In this document: piece after piece, positions 33,701-45,347 of the stretch
How positions within the stretch are numbered: position 1 is the first letter of the stretch
How the letters are laid out: each line of letters opens with the position of its first letter
DNA from: Luidia sarsii
Lineage: Eukaryota; Echinodermata; Asteroidea; Paxillosida; Luidiidae
DNA length: 64,000 nucleotides
Direction: 5' to 3'
Assembly: GCA_949987565.1 (NCBI GenBank)
Contig: OX465110.1
Span: 12,288,363-12,352,362, forward strand
Notes under the pieces: model-generated
Database searches by the model: none
Told to the model about the DNA's origin: nothing
Seen by the model: the letters and a program-made list of their open reading frames with translations, nothing else
Program-made: the position numbers and the translations under genes

Positions 33701-36700
33701 AAACATGTAAGATCAAACAAAGATTTATTCAAAGTTCCTTTAAAGTGAAATGTTGAAAAATGGAAAAGCACACACATGCAGGTTTCCAACATTGCATTCA
33801 AAGCAGCCTAGTGACCAAGACTATGCGTACATAATACATTGTGTACATGATTTCAGACTCAGTCACTCAGACTTGCAGGGGGTGAGTCGAATGGCAATAC
33901 TTGTGACTCAAATATGAGTCTGAGGTGTAATTTACTTAATCCATCCAAGCAGAACAATTGTCTGTCCCTACATAGCACACAAGGCTGGACTGCTAAACGA
34001 TGTATAGAGAGAGGAGTATCTGCGGCCTAATCTGCACCCCACAAAGACTGGTTAAAAACTTACATTGTATCTACTATCCACAGCACTGTGAGACAGAGGG
34101 CTTTTCAGGCGTAATCTCAGCTCACCATCAGCAATGAACTCTGCTCCACTCACAGACGACTCATGGTGAATGTAGGCCATGGATTGCATCTTAAGGGTGG
34201 AGAATCGCTGCCAGTATAAAAGAGCACACCATCAGATTTCACTGAAATCAAATCATGCTTTCCCAATGCTGATTCCGGAATCCTTTTTTAATTTGTGCAA
34301 TTTAAACTACCGTTACCTTATAATATCCAAAAGATTTCAGGGAGGACAAAGTATGGATGAAGAATCAAAGCAGTACAGTGTACAGAATATAAAATATACC
34401 ACGGTCAAACTTTATCTGCAAAATGAAACTTTACAAAAGATTACAAATATTAATGGCAATCTAGGATAAATGAGATTTGAAGGTTTGCATGGTGATGCTG
34501 CACAGGATCACTTATGACACACATGAGTGAACACACACACAGTACACCCAAAACTAGGATCCTGTGCAGCATCCCTTGTTCCCGCCTTTACATTTCCCGC
34601 CTTCACCCTCCATTGAGCTAATCCCCTCACCAGGATCCCTCTCCACACTACATAAGCCCAACTCCCAGTTGGAATCCAGCATTCTCCTGAAGACGAGCAG
34701 AGTATACTGTTCGAAACGTCGAGTTCCTCCGGTTCTTTTCAGAACCACACTTACTCACAAAAGAGAATTTACATGGTGTCTCCGCAAACCTATTTATCTT
34801 AATCTAGGATAAGCAAGAAAAAATTATCCTTGATATTTGGTACTTACATATAAATTGTAGTCAAAGAACAGCATGAGCTTAACTCCACGGATGTTCTCTG
34901 TTTCCAGGACGGGTAGCAAGATGGAGAAGTGCAGCATGTCCGTCTTACCATCACGGTTCATATCTTCTTCCCTTGTCTTTAAGATTGATAAGAAAATGAG
35001 CAACAAACAAAGCGTGAATAACGAAAAACCTGAAATAATGACAAAAATAACTGTGCACTGCAGCCCATTAAACATTACTCAATATTCATACTGCTATTAA
35101 AAGTATTAAGTGTGTTGACACAATAACCACGATAGCTATGTGTAGTGAGATTCAAATCGCGATTCAAGCTTTCTAAATAATTGTGATTTGTGTGTGAACA
35201 CAAGTAAGCTTGTATAGCATGGCCATCAGCGAGATCTTGAAGGGCGATAAGCTTTCGTTAGTAAAAACAAAGAAAAACCCGAAACCGAAAGGGGAGAGGA
35301 GCGCCAGCCAGCCATTTGACTCTTCCATTGCGCACGGTCTCCACAAAGACAATGCGCCGGCAACAGACCCACTGCAAGTGCAAGCTCACTTCCGGTGTTG
35401 TTAACACACTTTTCGTACAGCGCAAACTCGGTACGCTGGGCACCCACAGCGACTCGTGTTTCGGACATTTTCCCCCATGTGGCCTGCATAAGTTATCCGA
35501 TCATTTACGATATTATCCAGGCTGCAAAAAATGCAGATTCAATTTCCTACCGATGTCTCCCAATGCAGCCAAATATAATGTAAAAATACATACGTTTTAA
35601 TCTCAGAATATCAAAATCAAAATTGAAGAGGAAAGACGTTGGAAAAACGTCACTGTTCATAACGCACGTGCGACCTGATTTCTCGATCCTTCCATGCTGC
35701 TCTGGTACCCGCCACGCAGCTGTACTAAGGCACGTATAAGGCAACGTACACCAGATAAGTACGGCCAGGCCATTTGCAGTACACATCGTAAATAAGACTT
35801 AAGGCTCTGCATGGTGGGTGAATCAATATAGGAAGGTTTGCGGTGACACCATGTATAAGGTCTCTTAAAGGAAGAGGTGTGGTTCTGAAAAGAACCTGAG
35901 TGGTACACATCGTGTACACCAAACAAGTTCGGTGGACTATTTTTTGGGGGGTCGCGTCGCGATCTATTCAAACTTAAATGATTCCAACTTGGATATGTAG
36001 ACTAACAATAAAAGGTGAACTGCTGCTTTATTCTCCTTTTCAGCAGTCCCCCCCCCCCCAAAAAAAAAGGTACAGTAAACATTTTTCCAGTACGCATCCG
36101 TACGACCAAAAGGGACATCAGATTTTGTTCAAGGTTATCGTTATGCCGACGTAAATGTACTGGTTTGTCTCCCCTCATGAATATTAATCTGAAGACCCAT
36201 TGGCTCTGGCCAGACATGTATTTATGACGTCATAAGTAGGCTTCGAGTTGCTGAAAACCGTCTGGGATATCGATTTTTTTAATGTAATAACGTATTCTTA
36301 ATACATCAACAAAAAATAGTTTCGTTTTGGCATACACTTTTAGAAGAACGACCTGGGATAGTTGTTTTAAATTATTTTTGTTGTTGAGAAAAGAGAAGTT
36401 TAAAGGGGGTTAAACAATTGGTAACTATGGCTTAAAGTTAGATGCATTTGCTACATACCGGTATAGGTTTCCGGCAATCATACAGTGTGTATTGAATAGA
36501 AACCCAGGTCATTACCTTGACTTCCGCTTACGCACCAGATATCACGATAATATCGAATATCGCGATATATTCCTGACGATATATCGAAACCAAAAATACC
36601 GGATATTGAACAACTTTTATACCACAGAGTCTGATTGAGCTCTGATTGACAGAAGTGCCACAGGGAACGCTCAAACGAATCCAGCCCACAGTGCAGCCAC

Positions 36701-39700
36701 CACAAAGAAGCTGGACTCACAGGGAGGGGGGGGGGGTCTCGAATGAATCCAGCCCACAATGACCGCGTTTACACTTGATCCCGCACGCGGGATCAGATCC
36801 CGCGTGCGGGATCAACGCGCGATCAACGCGGGATCAAAGACAAGTGTAAACGCGGGGGCGATCAGGATCAGATCCCGGGATCTGATCCACCTCTCGGGAA
36901 CGATCAGATCCAGGTCTGATCCCGCGTGCGGGATCAAGGTTTGAGTGTAAACGCGGTTCAGGATCAGATCCTGCAATGTACAGTGACAACATCCAGTGCA
37001 AGCATGGCCAAGCGCGCGAAATGTCCATATTTGTACCATAGTTTATTGCACAATCTACTGCACATCAACAGCTGATCCAAATAAACAACGTTACGCTGGT
37101 ACCAAAACTGTGGGCACACGGCTGTGTCTGCCTTTTCATTGAAAAGCTGGTACCCGTCAAAGCGTGTCTCTCCAGCCTACCACGCTACAACTCTGTACAG
37201 TCACACTTGGTACTGCTGCTCTGAGCTCACGTCTTTTGAACGCCGTTTTCAAACTGTCGATTTTGTTGGTCTTCATTCGTTTTTCTGCTGTGTCAGTTTG
37301 TCTGGCTTTTTGTCGAAAGAATTCAGCGTGCAATAGCAGCCTACAAATTTGCACCGCGATGTCCAACGAGGCAATCCGTGGGCGACTTTGTACAGTGTGT
37401 CCGTACCGGTTTTCGCGCGTCATGGCCGGACTTACGTTCTACTGCGCATGATCACTGACCTTCTCGAAATAACCTTTGGAGTGCAGTTCCGCTGCTCCAC
37501 GCGCGATCACTGCGGGATCAGGATCAAGTGTAAACGCGGCATGGATCAGATCCCCCCCGCTGGGTCGCGACAGCAGGATCTGATCCTCCATTGCGGGATC
37601 AAGTGTAAACGCGGTCAATGTCCCCACAAAGATAAGGGGTTGTTTGACCACACTGCCAATACCCAGGGAAGAGTGCTGCTTTTGTTTACGGCCACATTCC
37701 AGCCATAAGTTGACTTAAATAGACCCACAGAGTTTGTAAAACAATTGTGAATTGTCACATCGTTTGTTTAGCTCTTGATTAGGAGAGACTCAGCCACAAT
37801 TTTTTTCGTTGCTTCGAGGAAAAACTTTGACTTAAGCGGGATTTTGACCACATGTAATTCGTCTTACAGAAGTATTTATGTACACAAAAGCCTATCTTTT
37901 CGGCGGGAAAGAAGCATCATTTCGAGTTAAGCAGACTTTCGAGTTATCCGAGTTCGAGTTATCGAGGTTTTACTGTAGTTTGAAATTTCAAGTTAATTTC
38001 CCAGTCAGCTTTCCTTGTACATGGGACATGGGTATAATTATTGAAAATATTTCAGGCTGGATCCACTTTCTGGTCAAATTTTCTGTGCCTATTTTTCAAA
38101 TAAGTACATTTTGTTTATTCTTTCATGAAAGAGACAAGACAAATCAGTCTATAAACTTGTCTAGAACCAGGAACAAGGATAAACTGCCTTTACCTTGACC
38201 AAGGGAACCCTTAGGTGCTGTTGCTGTAACTGGTTGAAGTTAGGGTAGGTACTCCAAGCAAAATAAGACGCTTCATCTTCAGTGTCAACGAGAAGAAGCA
38301 TTTGGTGCCTGAAGCGAACAATTGGCTGCTCTATGTAAAAGTCATGCTTCAGCCAAAAACCTGAAAGTCACAAGACAAAAAGTCACAAAACTCCTTTTTT
38401 TATGAATTTATGAAAATTTGATAAACACAGCTGCTCGGGCTGGTCAATCAAAAGCATGGCAGCCGCCGGCAATATGGCCAGGCGCGCATGGGCAAAGTAG
38501 CAAGATTGCATAATGCCATTTTAATGGATATATATGATATTGATATATATGATATTGCAGTGATTACTGGGGATAATGAACGAGACTAGTACTAGTAACA
38601 GATGAAATTTAGTTATAAATCTGGGATGAAATTGAAATGGTGTGATTTTGTTAAGAATTCCGGAAAATGTTTTTTTCTAAATTATTATTATTATTATTTT
38701 TTTATTTTTTTTTAATGTCAAACTGTTATCTAAAACTTCTTAATTTTGTTTGTTAAAACCCTAAAAACTGAAGGGCGCCTGCTCCCCTGGCTTGAATCTC
38801 CCAATTGCATCAGTCGCGTAAGTGCTCACTCACAGTCGAGTCACAGTCGCACAATTTATTGGCCTTCGGTAATTTTCAGGAAATGACTTTGTCGGTCACT
38901 TACATGCCTGGTTATTGGGAAAAAAATTAACTAAAGATAGGTTGGCCTTAATTTTGATATTAGTATTTGTACAGTTTATAATATGGGCACAAACTTTTTG
39001 ATAGTTTTTACTTTGTTTGTTCTTCCCCTTTTTTTAACAATATACAATACATGTTTACATATGAGCTGCTAAAGGACTACCATAAAGGGGACCTTAATTA
39101 GATAGAATACTGATTTTTAAGGTAAAATAATTTCATCCAAATCTACTTTTAAACATTGTCCCAACCTCTCTAACATGTGTTCAATAATGAGGGGGTTGTA
39201 AATTCAGTGTTAACCCCATGCACTACAGCGGCAGACAAAAATGACCCATGCATGCCCCTTTAACAGACAATAACTCCACTATAGTTTTACCTATGAAGCT
39301 ATAATTAGTACCATTGGCTTTCATTTTGGAAGCTCTTTCCAGTGATACCAAATGTAATATATTCCGACTAAATAAACCAAAAAGTGCCGACCACCCTACT
39401 ACTACTGTACTAGTATCCTCCAATAACCGGTTTTCGAAGATATAAGGACCTTTCTTCAAACTGAACAATGTGGACGAAAGTATCACACTAAAAGAGGTCT
39501 CAGTCACTTTCTCCACACCACAGACTATTAGAATAATCATAGAGAAGGTTGATCAAGCCTGTCACTTCCGTAAGATTACCCGGTTTTGTTGACGTCCGCG
39601 GCGCACCGTGCAGTAAGCATCGTCACCTATTTTCGTCGGTGGTGTTTAGTTAAGGTGTCCCAGTGCAGCCAAACACAAAAAAAATCTTTCAATAACTCAA

Positions 39701-42700
39701 AATGCTGTGTGGCACTGTAAAATTCTTCCCTGTATGTTTTTTCGTGTTCATCTTTGTGGGTTTTTTTCGACACTGCTTCTAACACTTTCCTCAAATTATT
39801 CATAATTTATGCTTAAAACGTATTGGTCTGGTTGATGTCTTTTGTGTGACGTTTAAAAAACTCCACAATCCTCTTTCTCACTGCTTCTTCAGTTATGACC
39901 TTTCCCAATGTCACTCCAGAGAGACATTTCCTCCTTCTTGGTACTTTCTCTAGCTGCCCTTTTATTTGTTTTATTTTTTTAATAAAAGCCTATTGGGCCA
40001 TGTTACTTTCTGTCTTTAAAGAATAACAAAAAAATATATAAAAAAAATTATATAAGCGAGACGCCCTATAGGAGGCTCCATAGTTTTTACCCAGAACGGA
40101 CTGCCTCAAGTTGCGTGATATATTTTTTTAATACGGATGTTGGGGTTTATTATGGTACACTCAGATTTTTTTTAGGACCAACAATAAAGAAAACTGGAGC
40201 TTCGAAGCAACTGCCAATTTTGTACCTAGGAAAATAGACCCCAAAATAGCAACTTTTTGAATCAGACGAGTTTGGCCTACTGGAAAAGCCTTAACTTTCC
40301 ACATTTTCCGTGACGGACAAGAGCAGGAAACCAACTGTAAGATACGAAGTCTGAGATCGTTATACGGAGTTGTTGTCATCGTGCGATGTGAGTTAGAAGG
40401 CTAAGCGTCGAAAACGTGTAGCGTCGAAAACGGGGGTTCCCATGATACTAGTAGTAGTACTACTACTACTAGTACTAGTATTATTAATATTATGTCTATA
40501 TCGTGGGAACCCCCGTTTTCGACGCTACACGTTTTTGACGCTTAGCCTTCTAACTCACATCGCACGATGAAAACAACTCCGTATAACGATCTCAGACTTC
40601 GTATCTTACAGACTGTTTTCTGCTCTTGTCCATCACCGAAAATGTGGAAAGTTAAGGCTTTTCCAGTAGGCCAAACTCGTGTAATTCAAAAAGTTGCTCT
40701 TTTGGGGTCTATTTTCCTAGGTACAAAATTGGCAGTTGCTTCGAAGCTCCAGTTTTCTTTATTGTTGGTCCTAAAAAAAATCTGAGTGTACCATAACAAA
40801 CCCCAACATCCGTAGAAAAAATATATATCACGCATATTGAGGCAGTCCATTCTGAGTAAAAACTATGGAGGCTACTATAGGGCGTCTCGCTTATATAATT
40901 AAAAAAAAAAACTCCCCACACCTTTTTTGTAGCGCATGACCCAAATCCTGCAAGATCCTACAATCCTTTAGTGTTAAAAGCCCCATATGACCCAAATCCT
41001 ACACAATCCTACAATACTGTTGGCGGTGCGCCACTGCCCAAATCCTGCAAATCCCTCCACTTGACATTGGGTGAACTCAACCATGAACCTCAGCACACTG
41101 CCATTCACTCCAACAATTGACCAGAACATGACCAAAAGCTCATGGGTGAATGCACCCACGAAAACACTGTCAGTGCACTGCAACACACTCCAACAACTGA
41201 CCAGAAAATGACCAACCGCTCGTGGGTGAACTTGACCAGAACATACCCAAGAGCTCGTGGGTAAACTCGCCCACGAAAGCAGTCTCAGTGCACTGCCCGA
41301 GACACTCCAACACATCACCAGAAAATGAGCAAGAGCTCGTGGGTGAACGCACCCACGGAAACACTGTCAGTTCACTGGAATACACTCCAACAACTGACCA
41401 GAAAATGACCAAGATCTCGTGGGTAAACTTACCCACGAAAGCAGTCTCAGTGAACTGCCGAGACACTCCAACACCTCACCAGAAAATGAGCAAGAGCTCG
41501 TGGGTAAACTTACCCACGAAAGCAGTGTCCGTACACTGCCACACACTCCACACTTGACCAGAAAATGACTTAGAGCCGGTGGGTAAACCCACCCACGAAT
41601 ACAGGCGAGTGCAACCCCAAACCAACAGCATCTCCCTGGACCATTGGTACATATCCCCTTTTGTGATAATGTATATTTTTACTTCCAAGTGCCCTAAATC
41701 CTAAAATTTCATCCTCCATCACATTGTGCCTTGTAACCCAGATCCTACATTTTCCTCAATTGACCAAAACTCCACATGCCCCCAATCCTACAGAATCCTC
41801 CTCCATCACATTGGGCCTTGTAGCCCAGATCCTACATTTTCCTACAGTGACAAAACTCCACATGCCCCAAATCCTGCAAATTCCTACAATGCATCAACTG
41901 CCACATGCCCCAAATCCTACGAATTCCTACAATTGGACAATAGGATTCTGTAGGATTTGGGAGGGTTAGTAACATGGCCAAATAGGCTTTTATAAAAAAT
42001 AAAAAAAATAAAAGGGCAGCTAGAGAAAGTACCAAGGAGGAAATGTGTCTCTGGAGCAGTGACATTGGGAAAGGTCATAACTGAAGAAGCAGTGAGAAAG
42101 AGGATTGTGGAGTTTTTTTTAAACGTCACAAAAGAAGACATTAACAAGACCAATACGTTTTAAGCTTAAATAATGAAGGATTTGAGGAAAGTGTAAGAAG
42201 CAGTGTGGAAAAACAAAAACAAAGATGAATAAAACAAAAACATACAGGGAAGAATTTTACAGTGCCACACAGCATTTTGAGTTATTTTAAGAATTTATTT
42301 TGTGTTTGGCTGACTGGGACACCTTACTAAACACCACTGACGAAAATAGGTGACAATGCTTACTGCGCGGTGCGCCGCGGACGTCAACAAAACCGGGTAA
42401 TCTTACGGAAGTGACAGGCTTGATCAACCTTCTCTATGATTATTCTAATACTATAGTCTGTGGTGTGGACAAAGTGACTGGGACCTCTTTTAGTGTGATC
42501 CTTTCGTCCACATTGTTCAGTTTGAAGAAAAGTCCTTATATCGTCGAAAACCGGTTATTGGAGGATACAGTATACTAGCAGTGATGGAAATAGCTGGATT
42601 CGCATCGCAAAATGTGATACATTTTTCACGAAATGCGAGACAATTTAGAAAACGGTTCGCATTTTGTGCGAATCAAAATCCATCGTAAGAGACCATCATG

Positions 42701-45331
42701 CGTTGAACGCAGAGGACATGTACTGTACCCTTGCACTGTATACATGTACAGTACAACTACATGTACATGTACATGTACATGGTCAGTACATGTAGACTGT
42801 ATACTGTACAGTACATAATATACTGTTGATAGTGCAAGCGCGGCGGCGGCCAGACTCCCCATCGGCATGGGTAGACTAAGATTTTCGACCGCCAAGCGCC
42901 AAGCGCCTACCCTGTAAACATCGTCCAAATCGGTCGATTTTACCCTTAAATTGAAGCGTGTATTCTCTTCTTTCTATCCATACCACTTTCAAAATTAATG
43001 AAGAAGGGAATAATATTGAATTACGCGGAAACAACATTCGGAGACAAACGATGAAAGAAGCGCATTTCTCTTCGCGACGTTAGCAAGGTTGGCAAGTCTA
43101 GGTATGGTTTCCGCCTCTACGTAACGCCATAGCGACACTACAGGACCAGTAGGGCCGAAACCAGCCTACGCGCTGCACATGACATGACACAACACGTCTT
43201 TCTTTGCACACACTGTATACATGTAATGCACAGTGCACACGTGTGCACAGCGGCCACATGGCCGCATACAATCACGCTGCGCTACTCAAGCCTGATCGGA
43301 ACTTCCAGAATTATTAGCGAGACGGTACGCTACAAAAAAGCACAATTCATTTTACTGGCGAAATAAAACACGTATTGGGATAATATTGGGGTTCTTTCTT
43401 TATCGATGGAATTGTGTGGGTTTTTTTCTTTTTTCTTTTAATTTATTTTGTTTTTCATTGAAGAAAAAAAAAACAGTTTTCCGGTTTCACCGAGTCCAGA
43501 GTCCGACGGTTTTTTCGGTTTTGATTTTTCCCAAACAGCCCAAGCCGAGGTGCAGCCATCTTTCTACTCTTCAAACAAAATTGAATTTGAGGCGGTCAAT
43601 TAAAATACGCAGTGGCTGTTGTTACGGCAGTCGTCCGTGTGGTTCCCTGACTTCACATTATTTGTCAGGATGTTTAGCTCTTGGAACCAGACTATCAGCT
43701 AATAGACTGGTTCAACCAGCCTGCAATGCTGACGAAATACAAACAAGTCAGGGAACCACACGGACGACTGCCGTAACAACAGCCACTGCGATTAAAATAA
43801 CTATCAAGATTTTTTTCCAGTACACATCTAAGGAAGGCGACATGTAAAATAAAGGTTTGGCCTTTTGATTGGCCTTTTGATGCCACAGTGAATTGGCCTC
43901 GTGCCCCCTTGAGTTGACCTTGGTGGTGCCTACCCCCAGAACTGTGGGGTTCTACGTCGTCCGCTGCTCTCCCGACCGGAACCCCACAGATAACTAGGCT
44001 TTTTTCCCATAGGCTTCTGTGTAACGTTCACAAGTGCTGTGGCATAGGGATCAGCAGGTTCAGCATAACTCATGAAATACTGCTTCATTTGGCCCAAGAT
44101 TTCTAGCAAATGTGGTTTACATACCACGCACCTGTGTGCAACTGTCCATTTGGCGAAAATGTGTCGATTTCCCCCCAAAAAATGGGCGAAAACCTCCCGG
44201 TTTGGTCACAAGATCCAAATGGCAGCGCCGCAACTGGCAGTCTGGTCCCCTGTACGTCTTCGCAGCAAGGCGCTATACCGTACTACAGGGACCAGACTGC
44301 CAGTTACGGAGCTGCCGTTTGAATGTTGCAACCGAACCGGGAGGTTTTCGCCCATTTTGGGGGGGAAATCGACACATTTTCGCCAAATGGACAGTTGCAC
44401 ACAGGTGCGTGGTATGTAAACCACATTTGCTAGAAATCTTGGGCCAAATGAAGCAGTATTTTATGAGTTATGCTGAACCTGCTGATCCCTATGCCACAGC
44501 ACTTGTGAATGTTACACAGAAGCCTATGGGAAAAAAGCCTAGTTATCTGTGGGGTTCCGGTCGGGAGGGCAGTGGACGACGTAGAACCCCACAGTTCTGG
44601 GGGTAGGTGGTGCCCTGTGCAATTTTGATGCAAACTTTGCAGATCGCACGAGGAAAAAATCAAAGCGGTCAGAAATTATTCCAACGTTTTTGTGTTAGGA
44701 ATCAGACAGTAGGTACAGCCTGAAAAGAGACAACTGCATCAAACATGGTGGGACAGCGATGCACCAGCATGCATCCCGTCTGTCAAAGAAAGAAATGATC
44801 CATGCACTGACTTATTGTTGCATTTATTTTTGCTAGTCATTTTTACCATATTGCTAATCAAATTACAATTTGATTAGCATTTTTTGCTAATCAATTTTTC
44901 CCGCTTATTTCCATCACTGACTAGCCTGTCTTTGCTTGACTTTGCCCTGCGTTTTAAGGGAAGAAAGAAAGTGCGTAAACACAAACTCAGTAACTGAAAT
45001 TGAAAACAGTATACAAAAATACGCTACGGCATGCGCATTGCCAACGCGTAATAATGGCATTTGATAATACCATTACATTACTGGTCAAGCAAATGTTACG
45101 CGTAATAATGAAGGCAAGGCAACCACAATTTTGATAATAATAGTTAATACATTAATAAATACTAGTGAATGCCTAAACGTCATTACACGTACCTTCACTC
45201 CAGAACACTATCAAGAACGGTGCGATGACGGTAAACAGGAATGCCAAAATCAAGAAAAACGTTGCATATGTACACAAACTGGCTTTATATCGCAGATAAA
45301 CAGGATGTGAATACACTTCACGAACCGCCAT
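30769..45331 (-). CDS. TMEM231: TMEM231, ciliary transition-zone membrane protein, 7 coding exons
   Basis: Coding exons on the minus strand: 45331-45193, 38360-38194, 34976-34848, 34207-34064, 33123-33042, 31899-31794, 30937-30769. The frame holds through phases 1, 0, 0, 0, 1, 2 and gives 311 aa (human about 316). TMEM231 belongs to the MKS/B9 complex at the base of cilia, where it helps form the diffusion barrier for membrane proteins. Seen: an N-terminal SHPVYLRYKASLC motif followed by a membrane helix; a large luminal domain with GFWLKHDFYIEQP, FAWSTYPNFNQL, REEDMNRDGKTDMLHF and MQSMAYIHHESS; and a C-terminal helix introduced by MAWVQYFSVLVIFVYLM. Introns 1 to 5 are GT-AG. The last intron is AT-AC and U12-like. 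The start has A at -3 and G at +4, but an out-of-frame ATG lies 7 nt upstream. A TIR element reaches within a few bases of the start codon. Confidence 0.94.
30938..31793 (-). other. TMEM231: U12-type AT-AC intron in TMEM231
   Basis: The last TMEM231 intron, read on the minus strand, begins ATATCCTTTT directly after ...CTCATCGG and ends CTCAC before ATTTGTGCC. The donor matches the U12 consensus ATATCCTT. A perfect U12 branch-point sequence, TTCCTTAAC, sits 12 nt before the end. Using these sites joins RYPEELI-G-FVPGLLQVLKMAWVQY without a gap relative to human [24 protein letters not shown]. No GT donor near the exon end gives this alignment. Confidence 0.9.
30974..31072. repeat. Two-copy tandem duplication, about 50 bp
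   Basis: ATGGCATAACAATATCTGAC to CCTGCTAGCCTATGGTAA occurs twice in a row. It lies inside the U12-type intron of TMEM231, just upstream (intron side) of the branch point. Confidence 0.95.
31900..33041. other. TMEM231 intron 5; no further gene
   Basis: Apart from the Penelope tail (32885-33002) I see no coding or repeat signal. Open frames at 31762-31980 (plus) are the antisense of TMEM231 exon 6. Confidence 0.5.
32885..33002 (+). repeat. Penelope tail remnant in TMEM231 intron 5
   Basis: GCCTCTGAGAAAGATACTGC, TAGGATCGTAACGTCATCTG, then the end piece TCACTAAGTAGATTGCAACA. It ends about 40 bp beyond TMEM231 exon 5 (33042-33123). Confidence 0.7.
34475..34812. mobile_element. Retroelement tail (second family) with a hammerhead-like core
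   Basis: Contains CTGAAGA (34687-34693), a perfect 7-bp hairpin stem (34694-34700 with 34707-34713) and GAAACGTC (34713-34720), the parts of a hammerhead ribozyme. The hairpin GGTTCTTTTCAGAACC and TACATGGTGTCTCCGCAAAC follow. An AGGTTTGCATGGTG piece lies at the left edge. In TMEM231 intron 3, 38 bp beyond exon 3. Confidence 0.7.
35830..35908. repeat. Tail fragment of the second retroelement family
   Basis: GGAAGGTTTGCGGTGACACC followed by GGTGTGGTTCTGAAAAGAAC. In TMEM231 intron 2. Confidence 0.65.
36761..37616. mobile_element. Larger relative of the 10947-11408 MITE
   Basis: Inverted ends GACCGCGTTTACACTTGATC with the same GGATCAGATC-rich inside; AAT flanks both sides (36758-36760 and 37617-37619). 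In TMEM231 intron 2. Confidence 0.8.
39414..42567. mobile_element. Large foldback element, copy 2, with a minisatellite in its right arm
   Basis: The left arm (about 39414-40440) is repeated inverted at 40503-40905 and 41966-42567. The ends read CCTCCAATAACCGGTTTTCG and its complement. The centre (about 40445-40500) is a TACTAGTAGTAGTACTAC-type palindrome. Between the two pieces of the right arm lies a non-inverted minisatellite block (40910-41965). No target duplication can be fixed because the flanks are themselves TACTAG-rich. No transposase frame is visible. Confidence 0.85.
40910..41965. repeat. Complex minisatellite inside a foldback arm
   Basis: Three blocks. First, CCCAAATCCTGCAA / ATCCTACAATCC units (40935-41050). 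Second, longer units with GAGCTCGTGGGTGAAC and CACCAGAAAATGAGCAAG (41080-41600). Third, CATGCCCCAAATCCTACA units (41690-41965). Flanks are the split right arm of 39414-42567. Its open frames are repeat artefacts. Confidence 0.85.
43608..43790. mobile_element. Short TIR element with a 9-bp target duplication
   Basis: 183 bp with inverted ends CGCAGTGGCTGTTGTTACGG, flanked by ATTAAAATA at 43599-43607 and 43791-43799. The ends resemble those of 45348-46127. Mutator-like MITE by inference, in TMEM231 intron 1. Confidence 0.88.
43931..44605. mobile_element. Foldback element with a 9-bp target duplication
   Basis: Nearly the whole 675 bp is an inverted repeat, with arms of about 330 bp starting TACCCCCAGAACTGTGGGG and ending with its complement. 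The 9-bp GGTGGTGCC flanks it exactly (43922-43930 and 44606-44614). The overlapping open frames on both strands are a result of the inverted repeat. A 9-bp duplication is typical of Mutator-like elements. In TMEM231 intron 1. Confidence 0.9.
45193..45331 (-). promoter_or_regulatory. TMEM231: TMEM231 exon 1 with an overlapping 6-codon upstream ORF
   Basis: First coding exon of TMEM231 (46 codons plus one base), ending in donor GGTACG. On the minus strand the leader reads GACCGAAATGAAAAATGGCGG. An ATG at 45338-45336 lies 7 nt upstream and out of frame, and opens a 6-codon frame (MKNGGS) that stops inside exon 1. It can lower initiation at the main start if the transcript reaches that far. The whole leader beyond about 8 nt is target duplication and transposon sequence. 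Confidence 0.7.
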
Positions 45332-45347
45332 TTTTCATTTCGGTCAA

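Noticed and set aside
35210..35600. Overlapping frames of 64-94 aa on both strands in TMEM231 intron 2
   Set aside because: CpG-rich sequence next to a MITE fragment, no recognised domain, no splice consistency.
40974..41688. Open frames of 70-114 aa
   Set aside because: They come from the minisatellite lodged in the foldback arm.
43930..44606. Several 70-164-aa frames repeated on both strands
   Set aside because: They are mirror translations of the foldback element arms.
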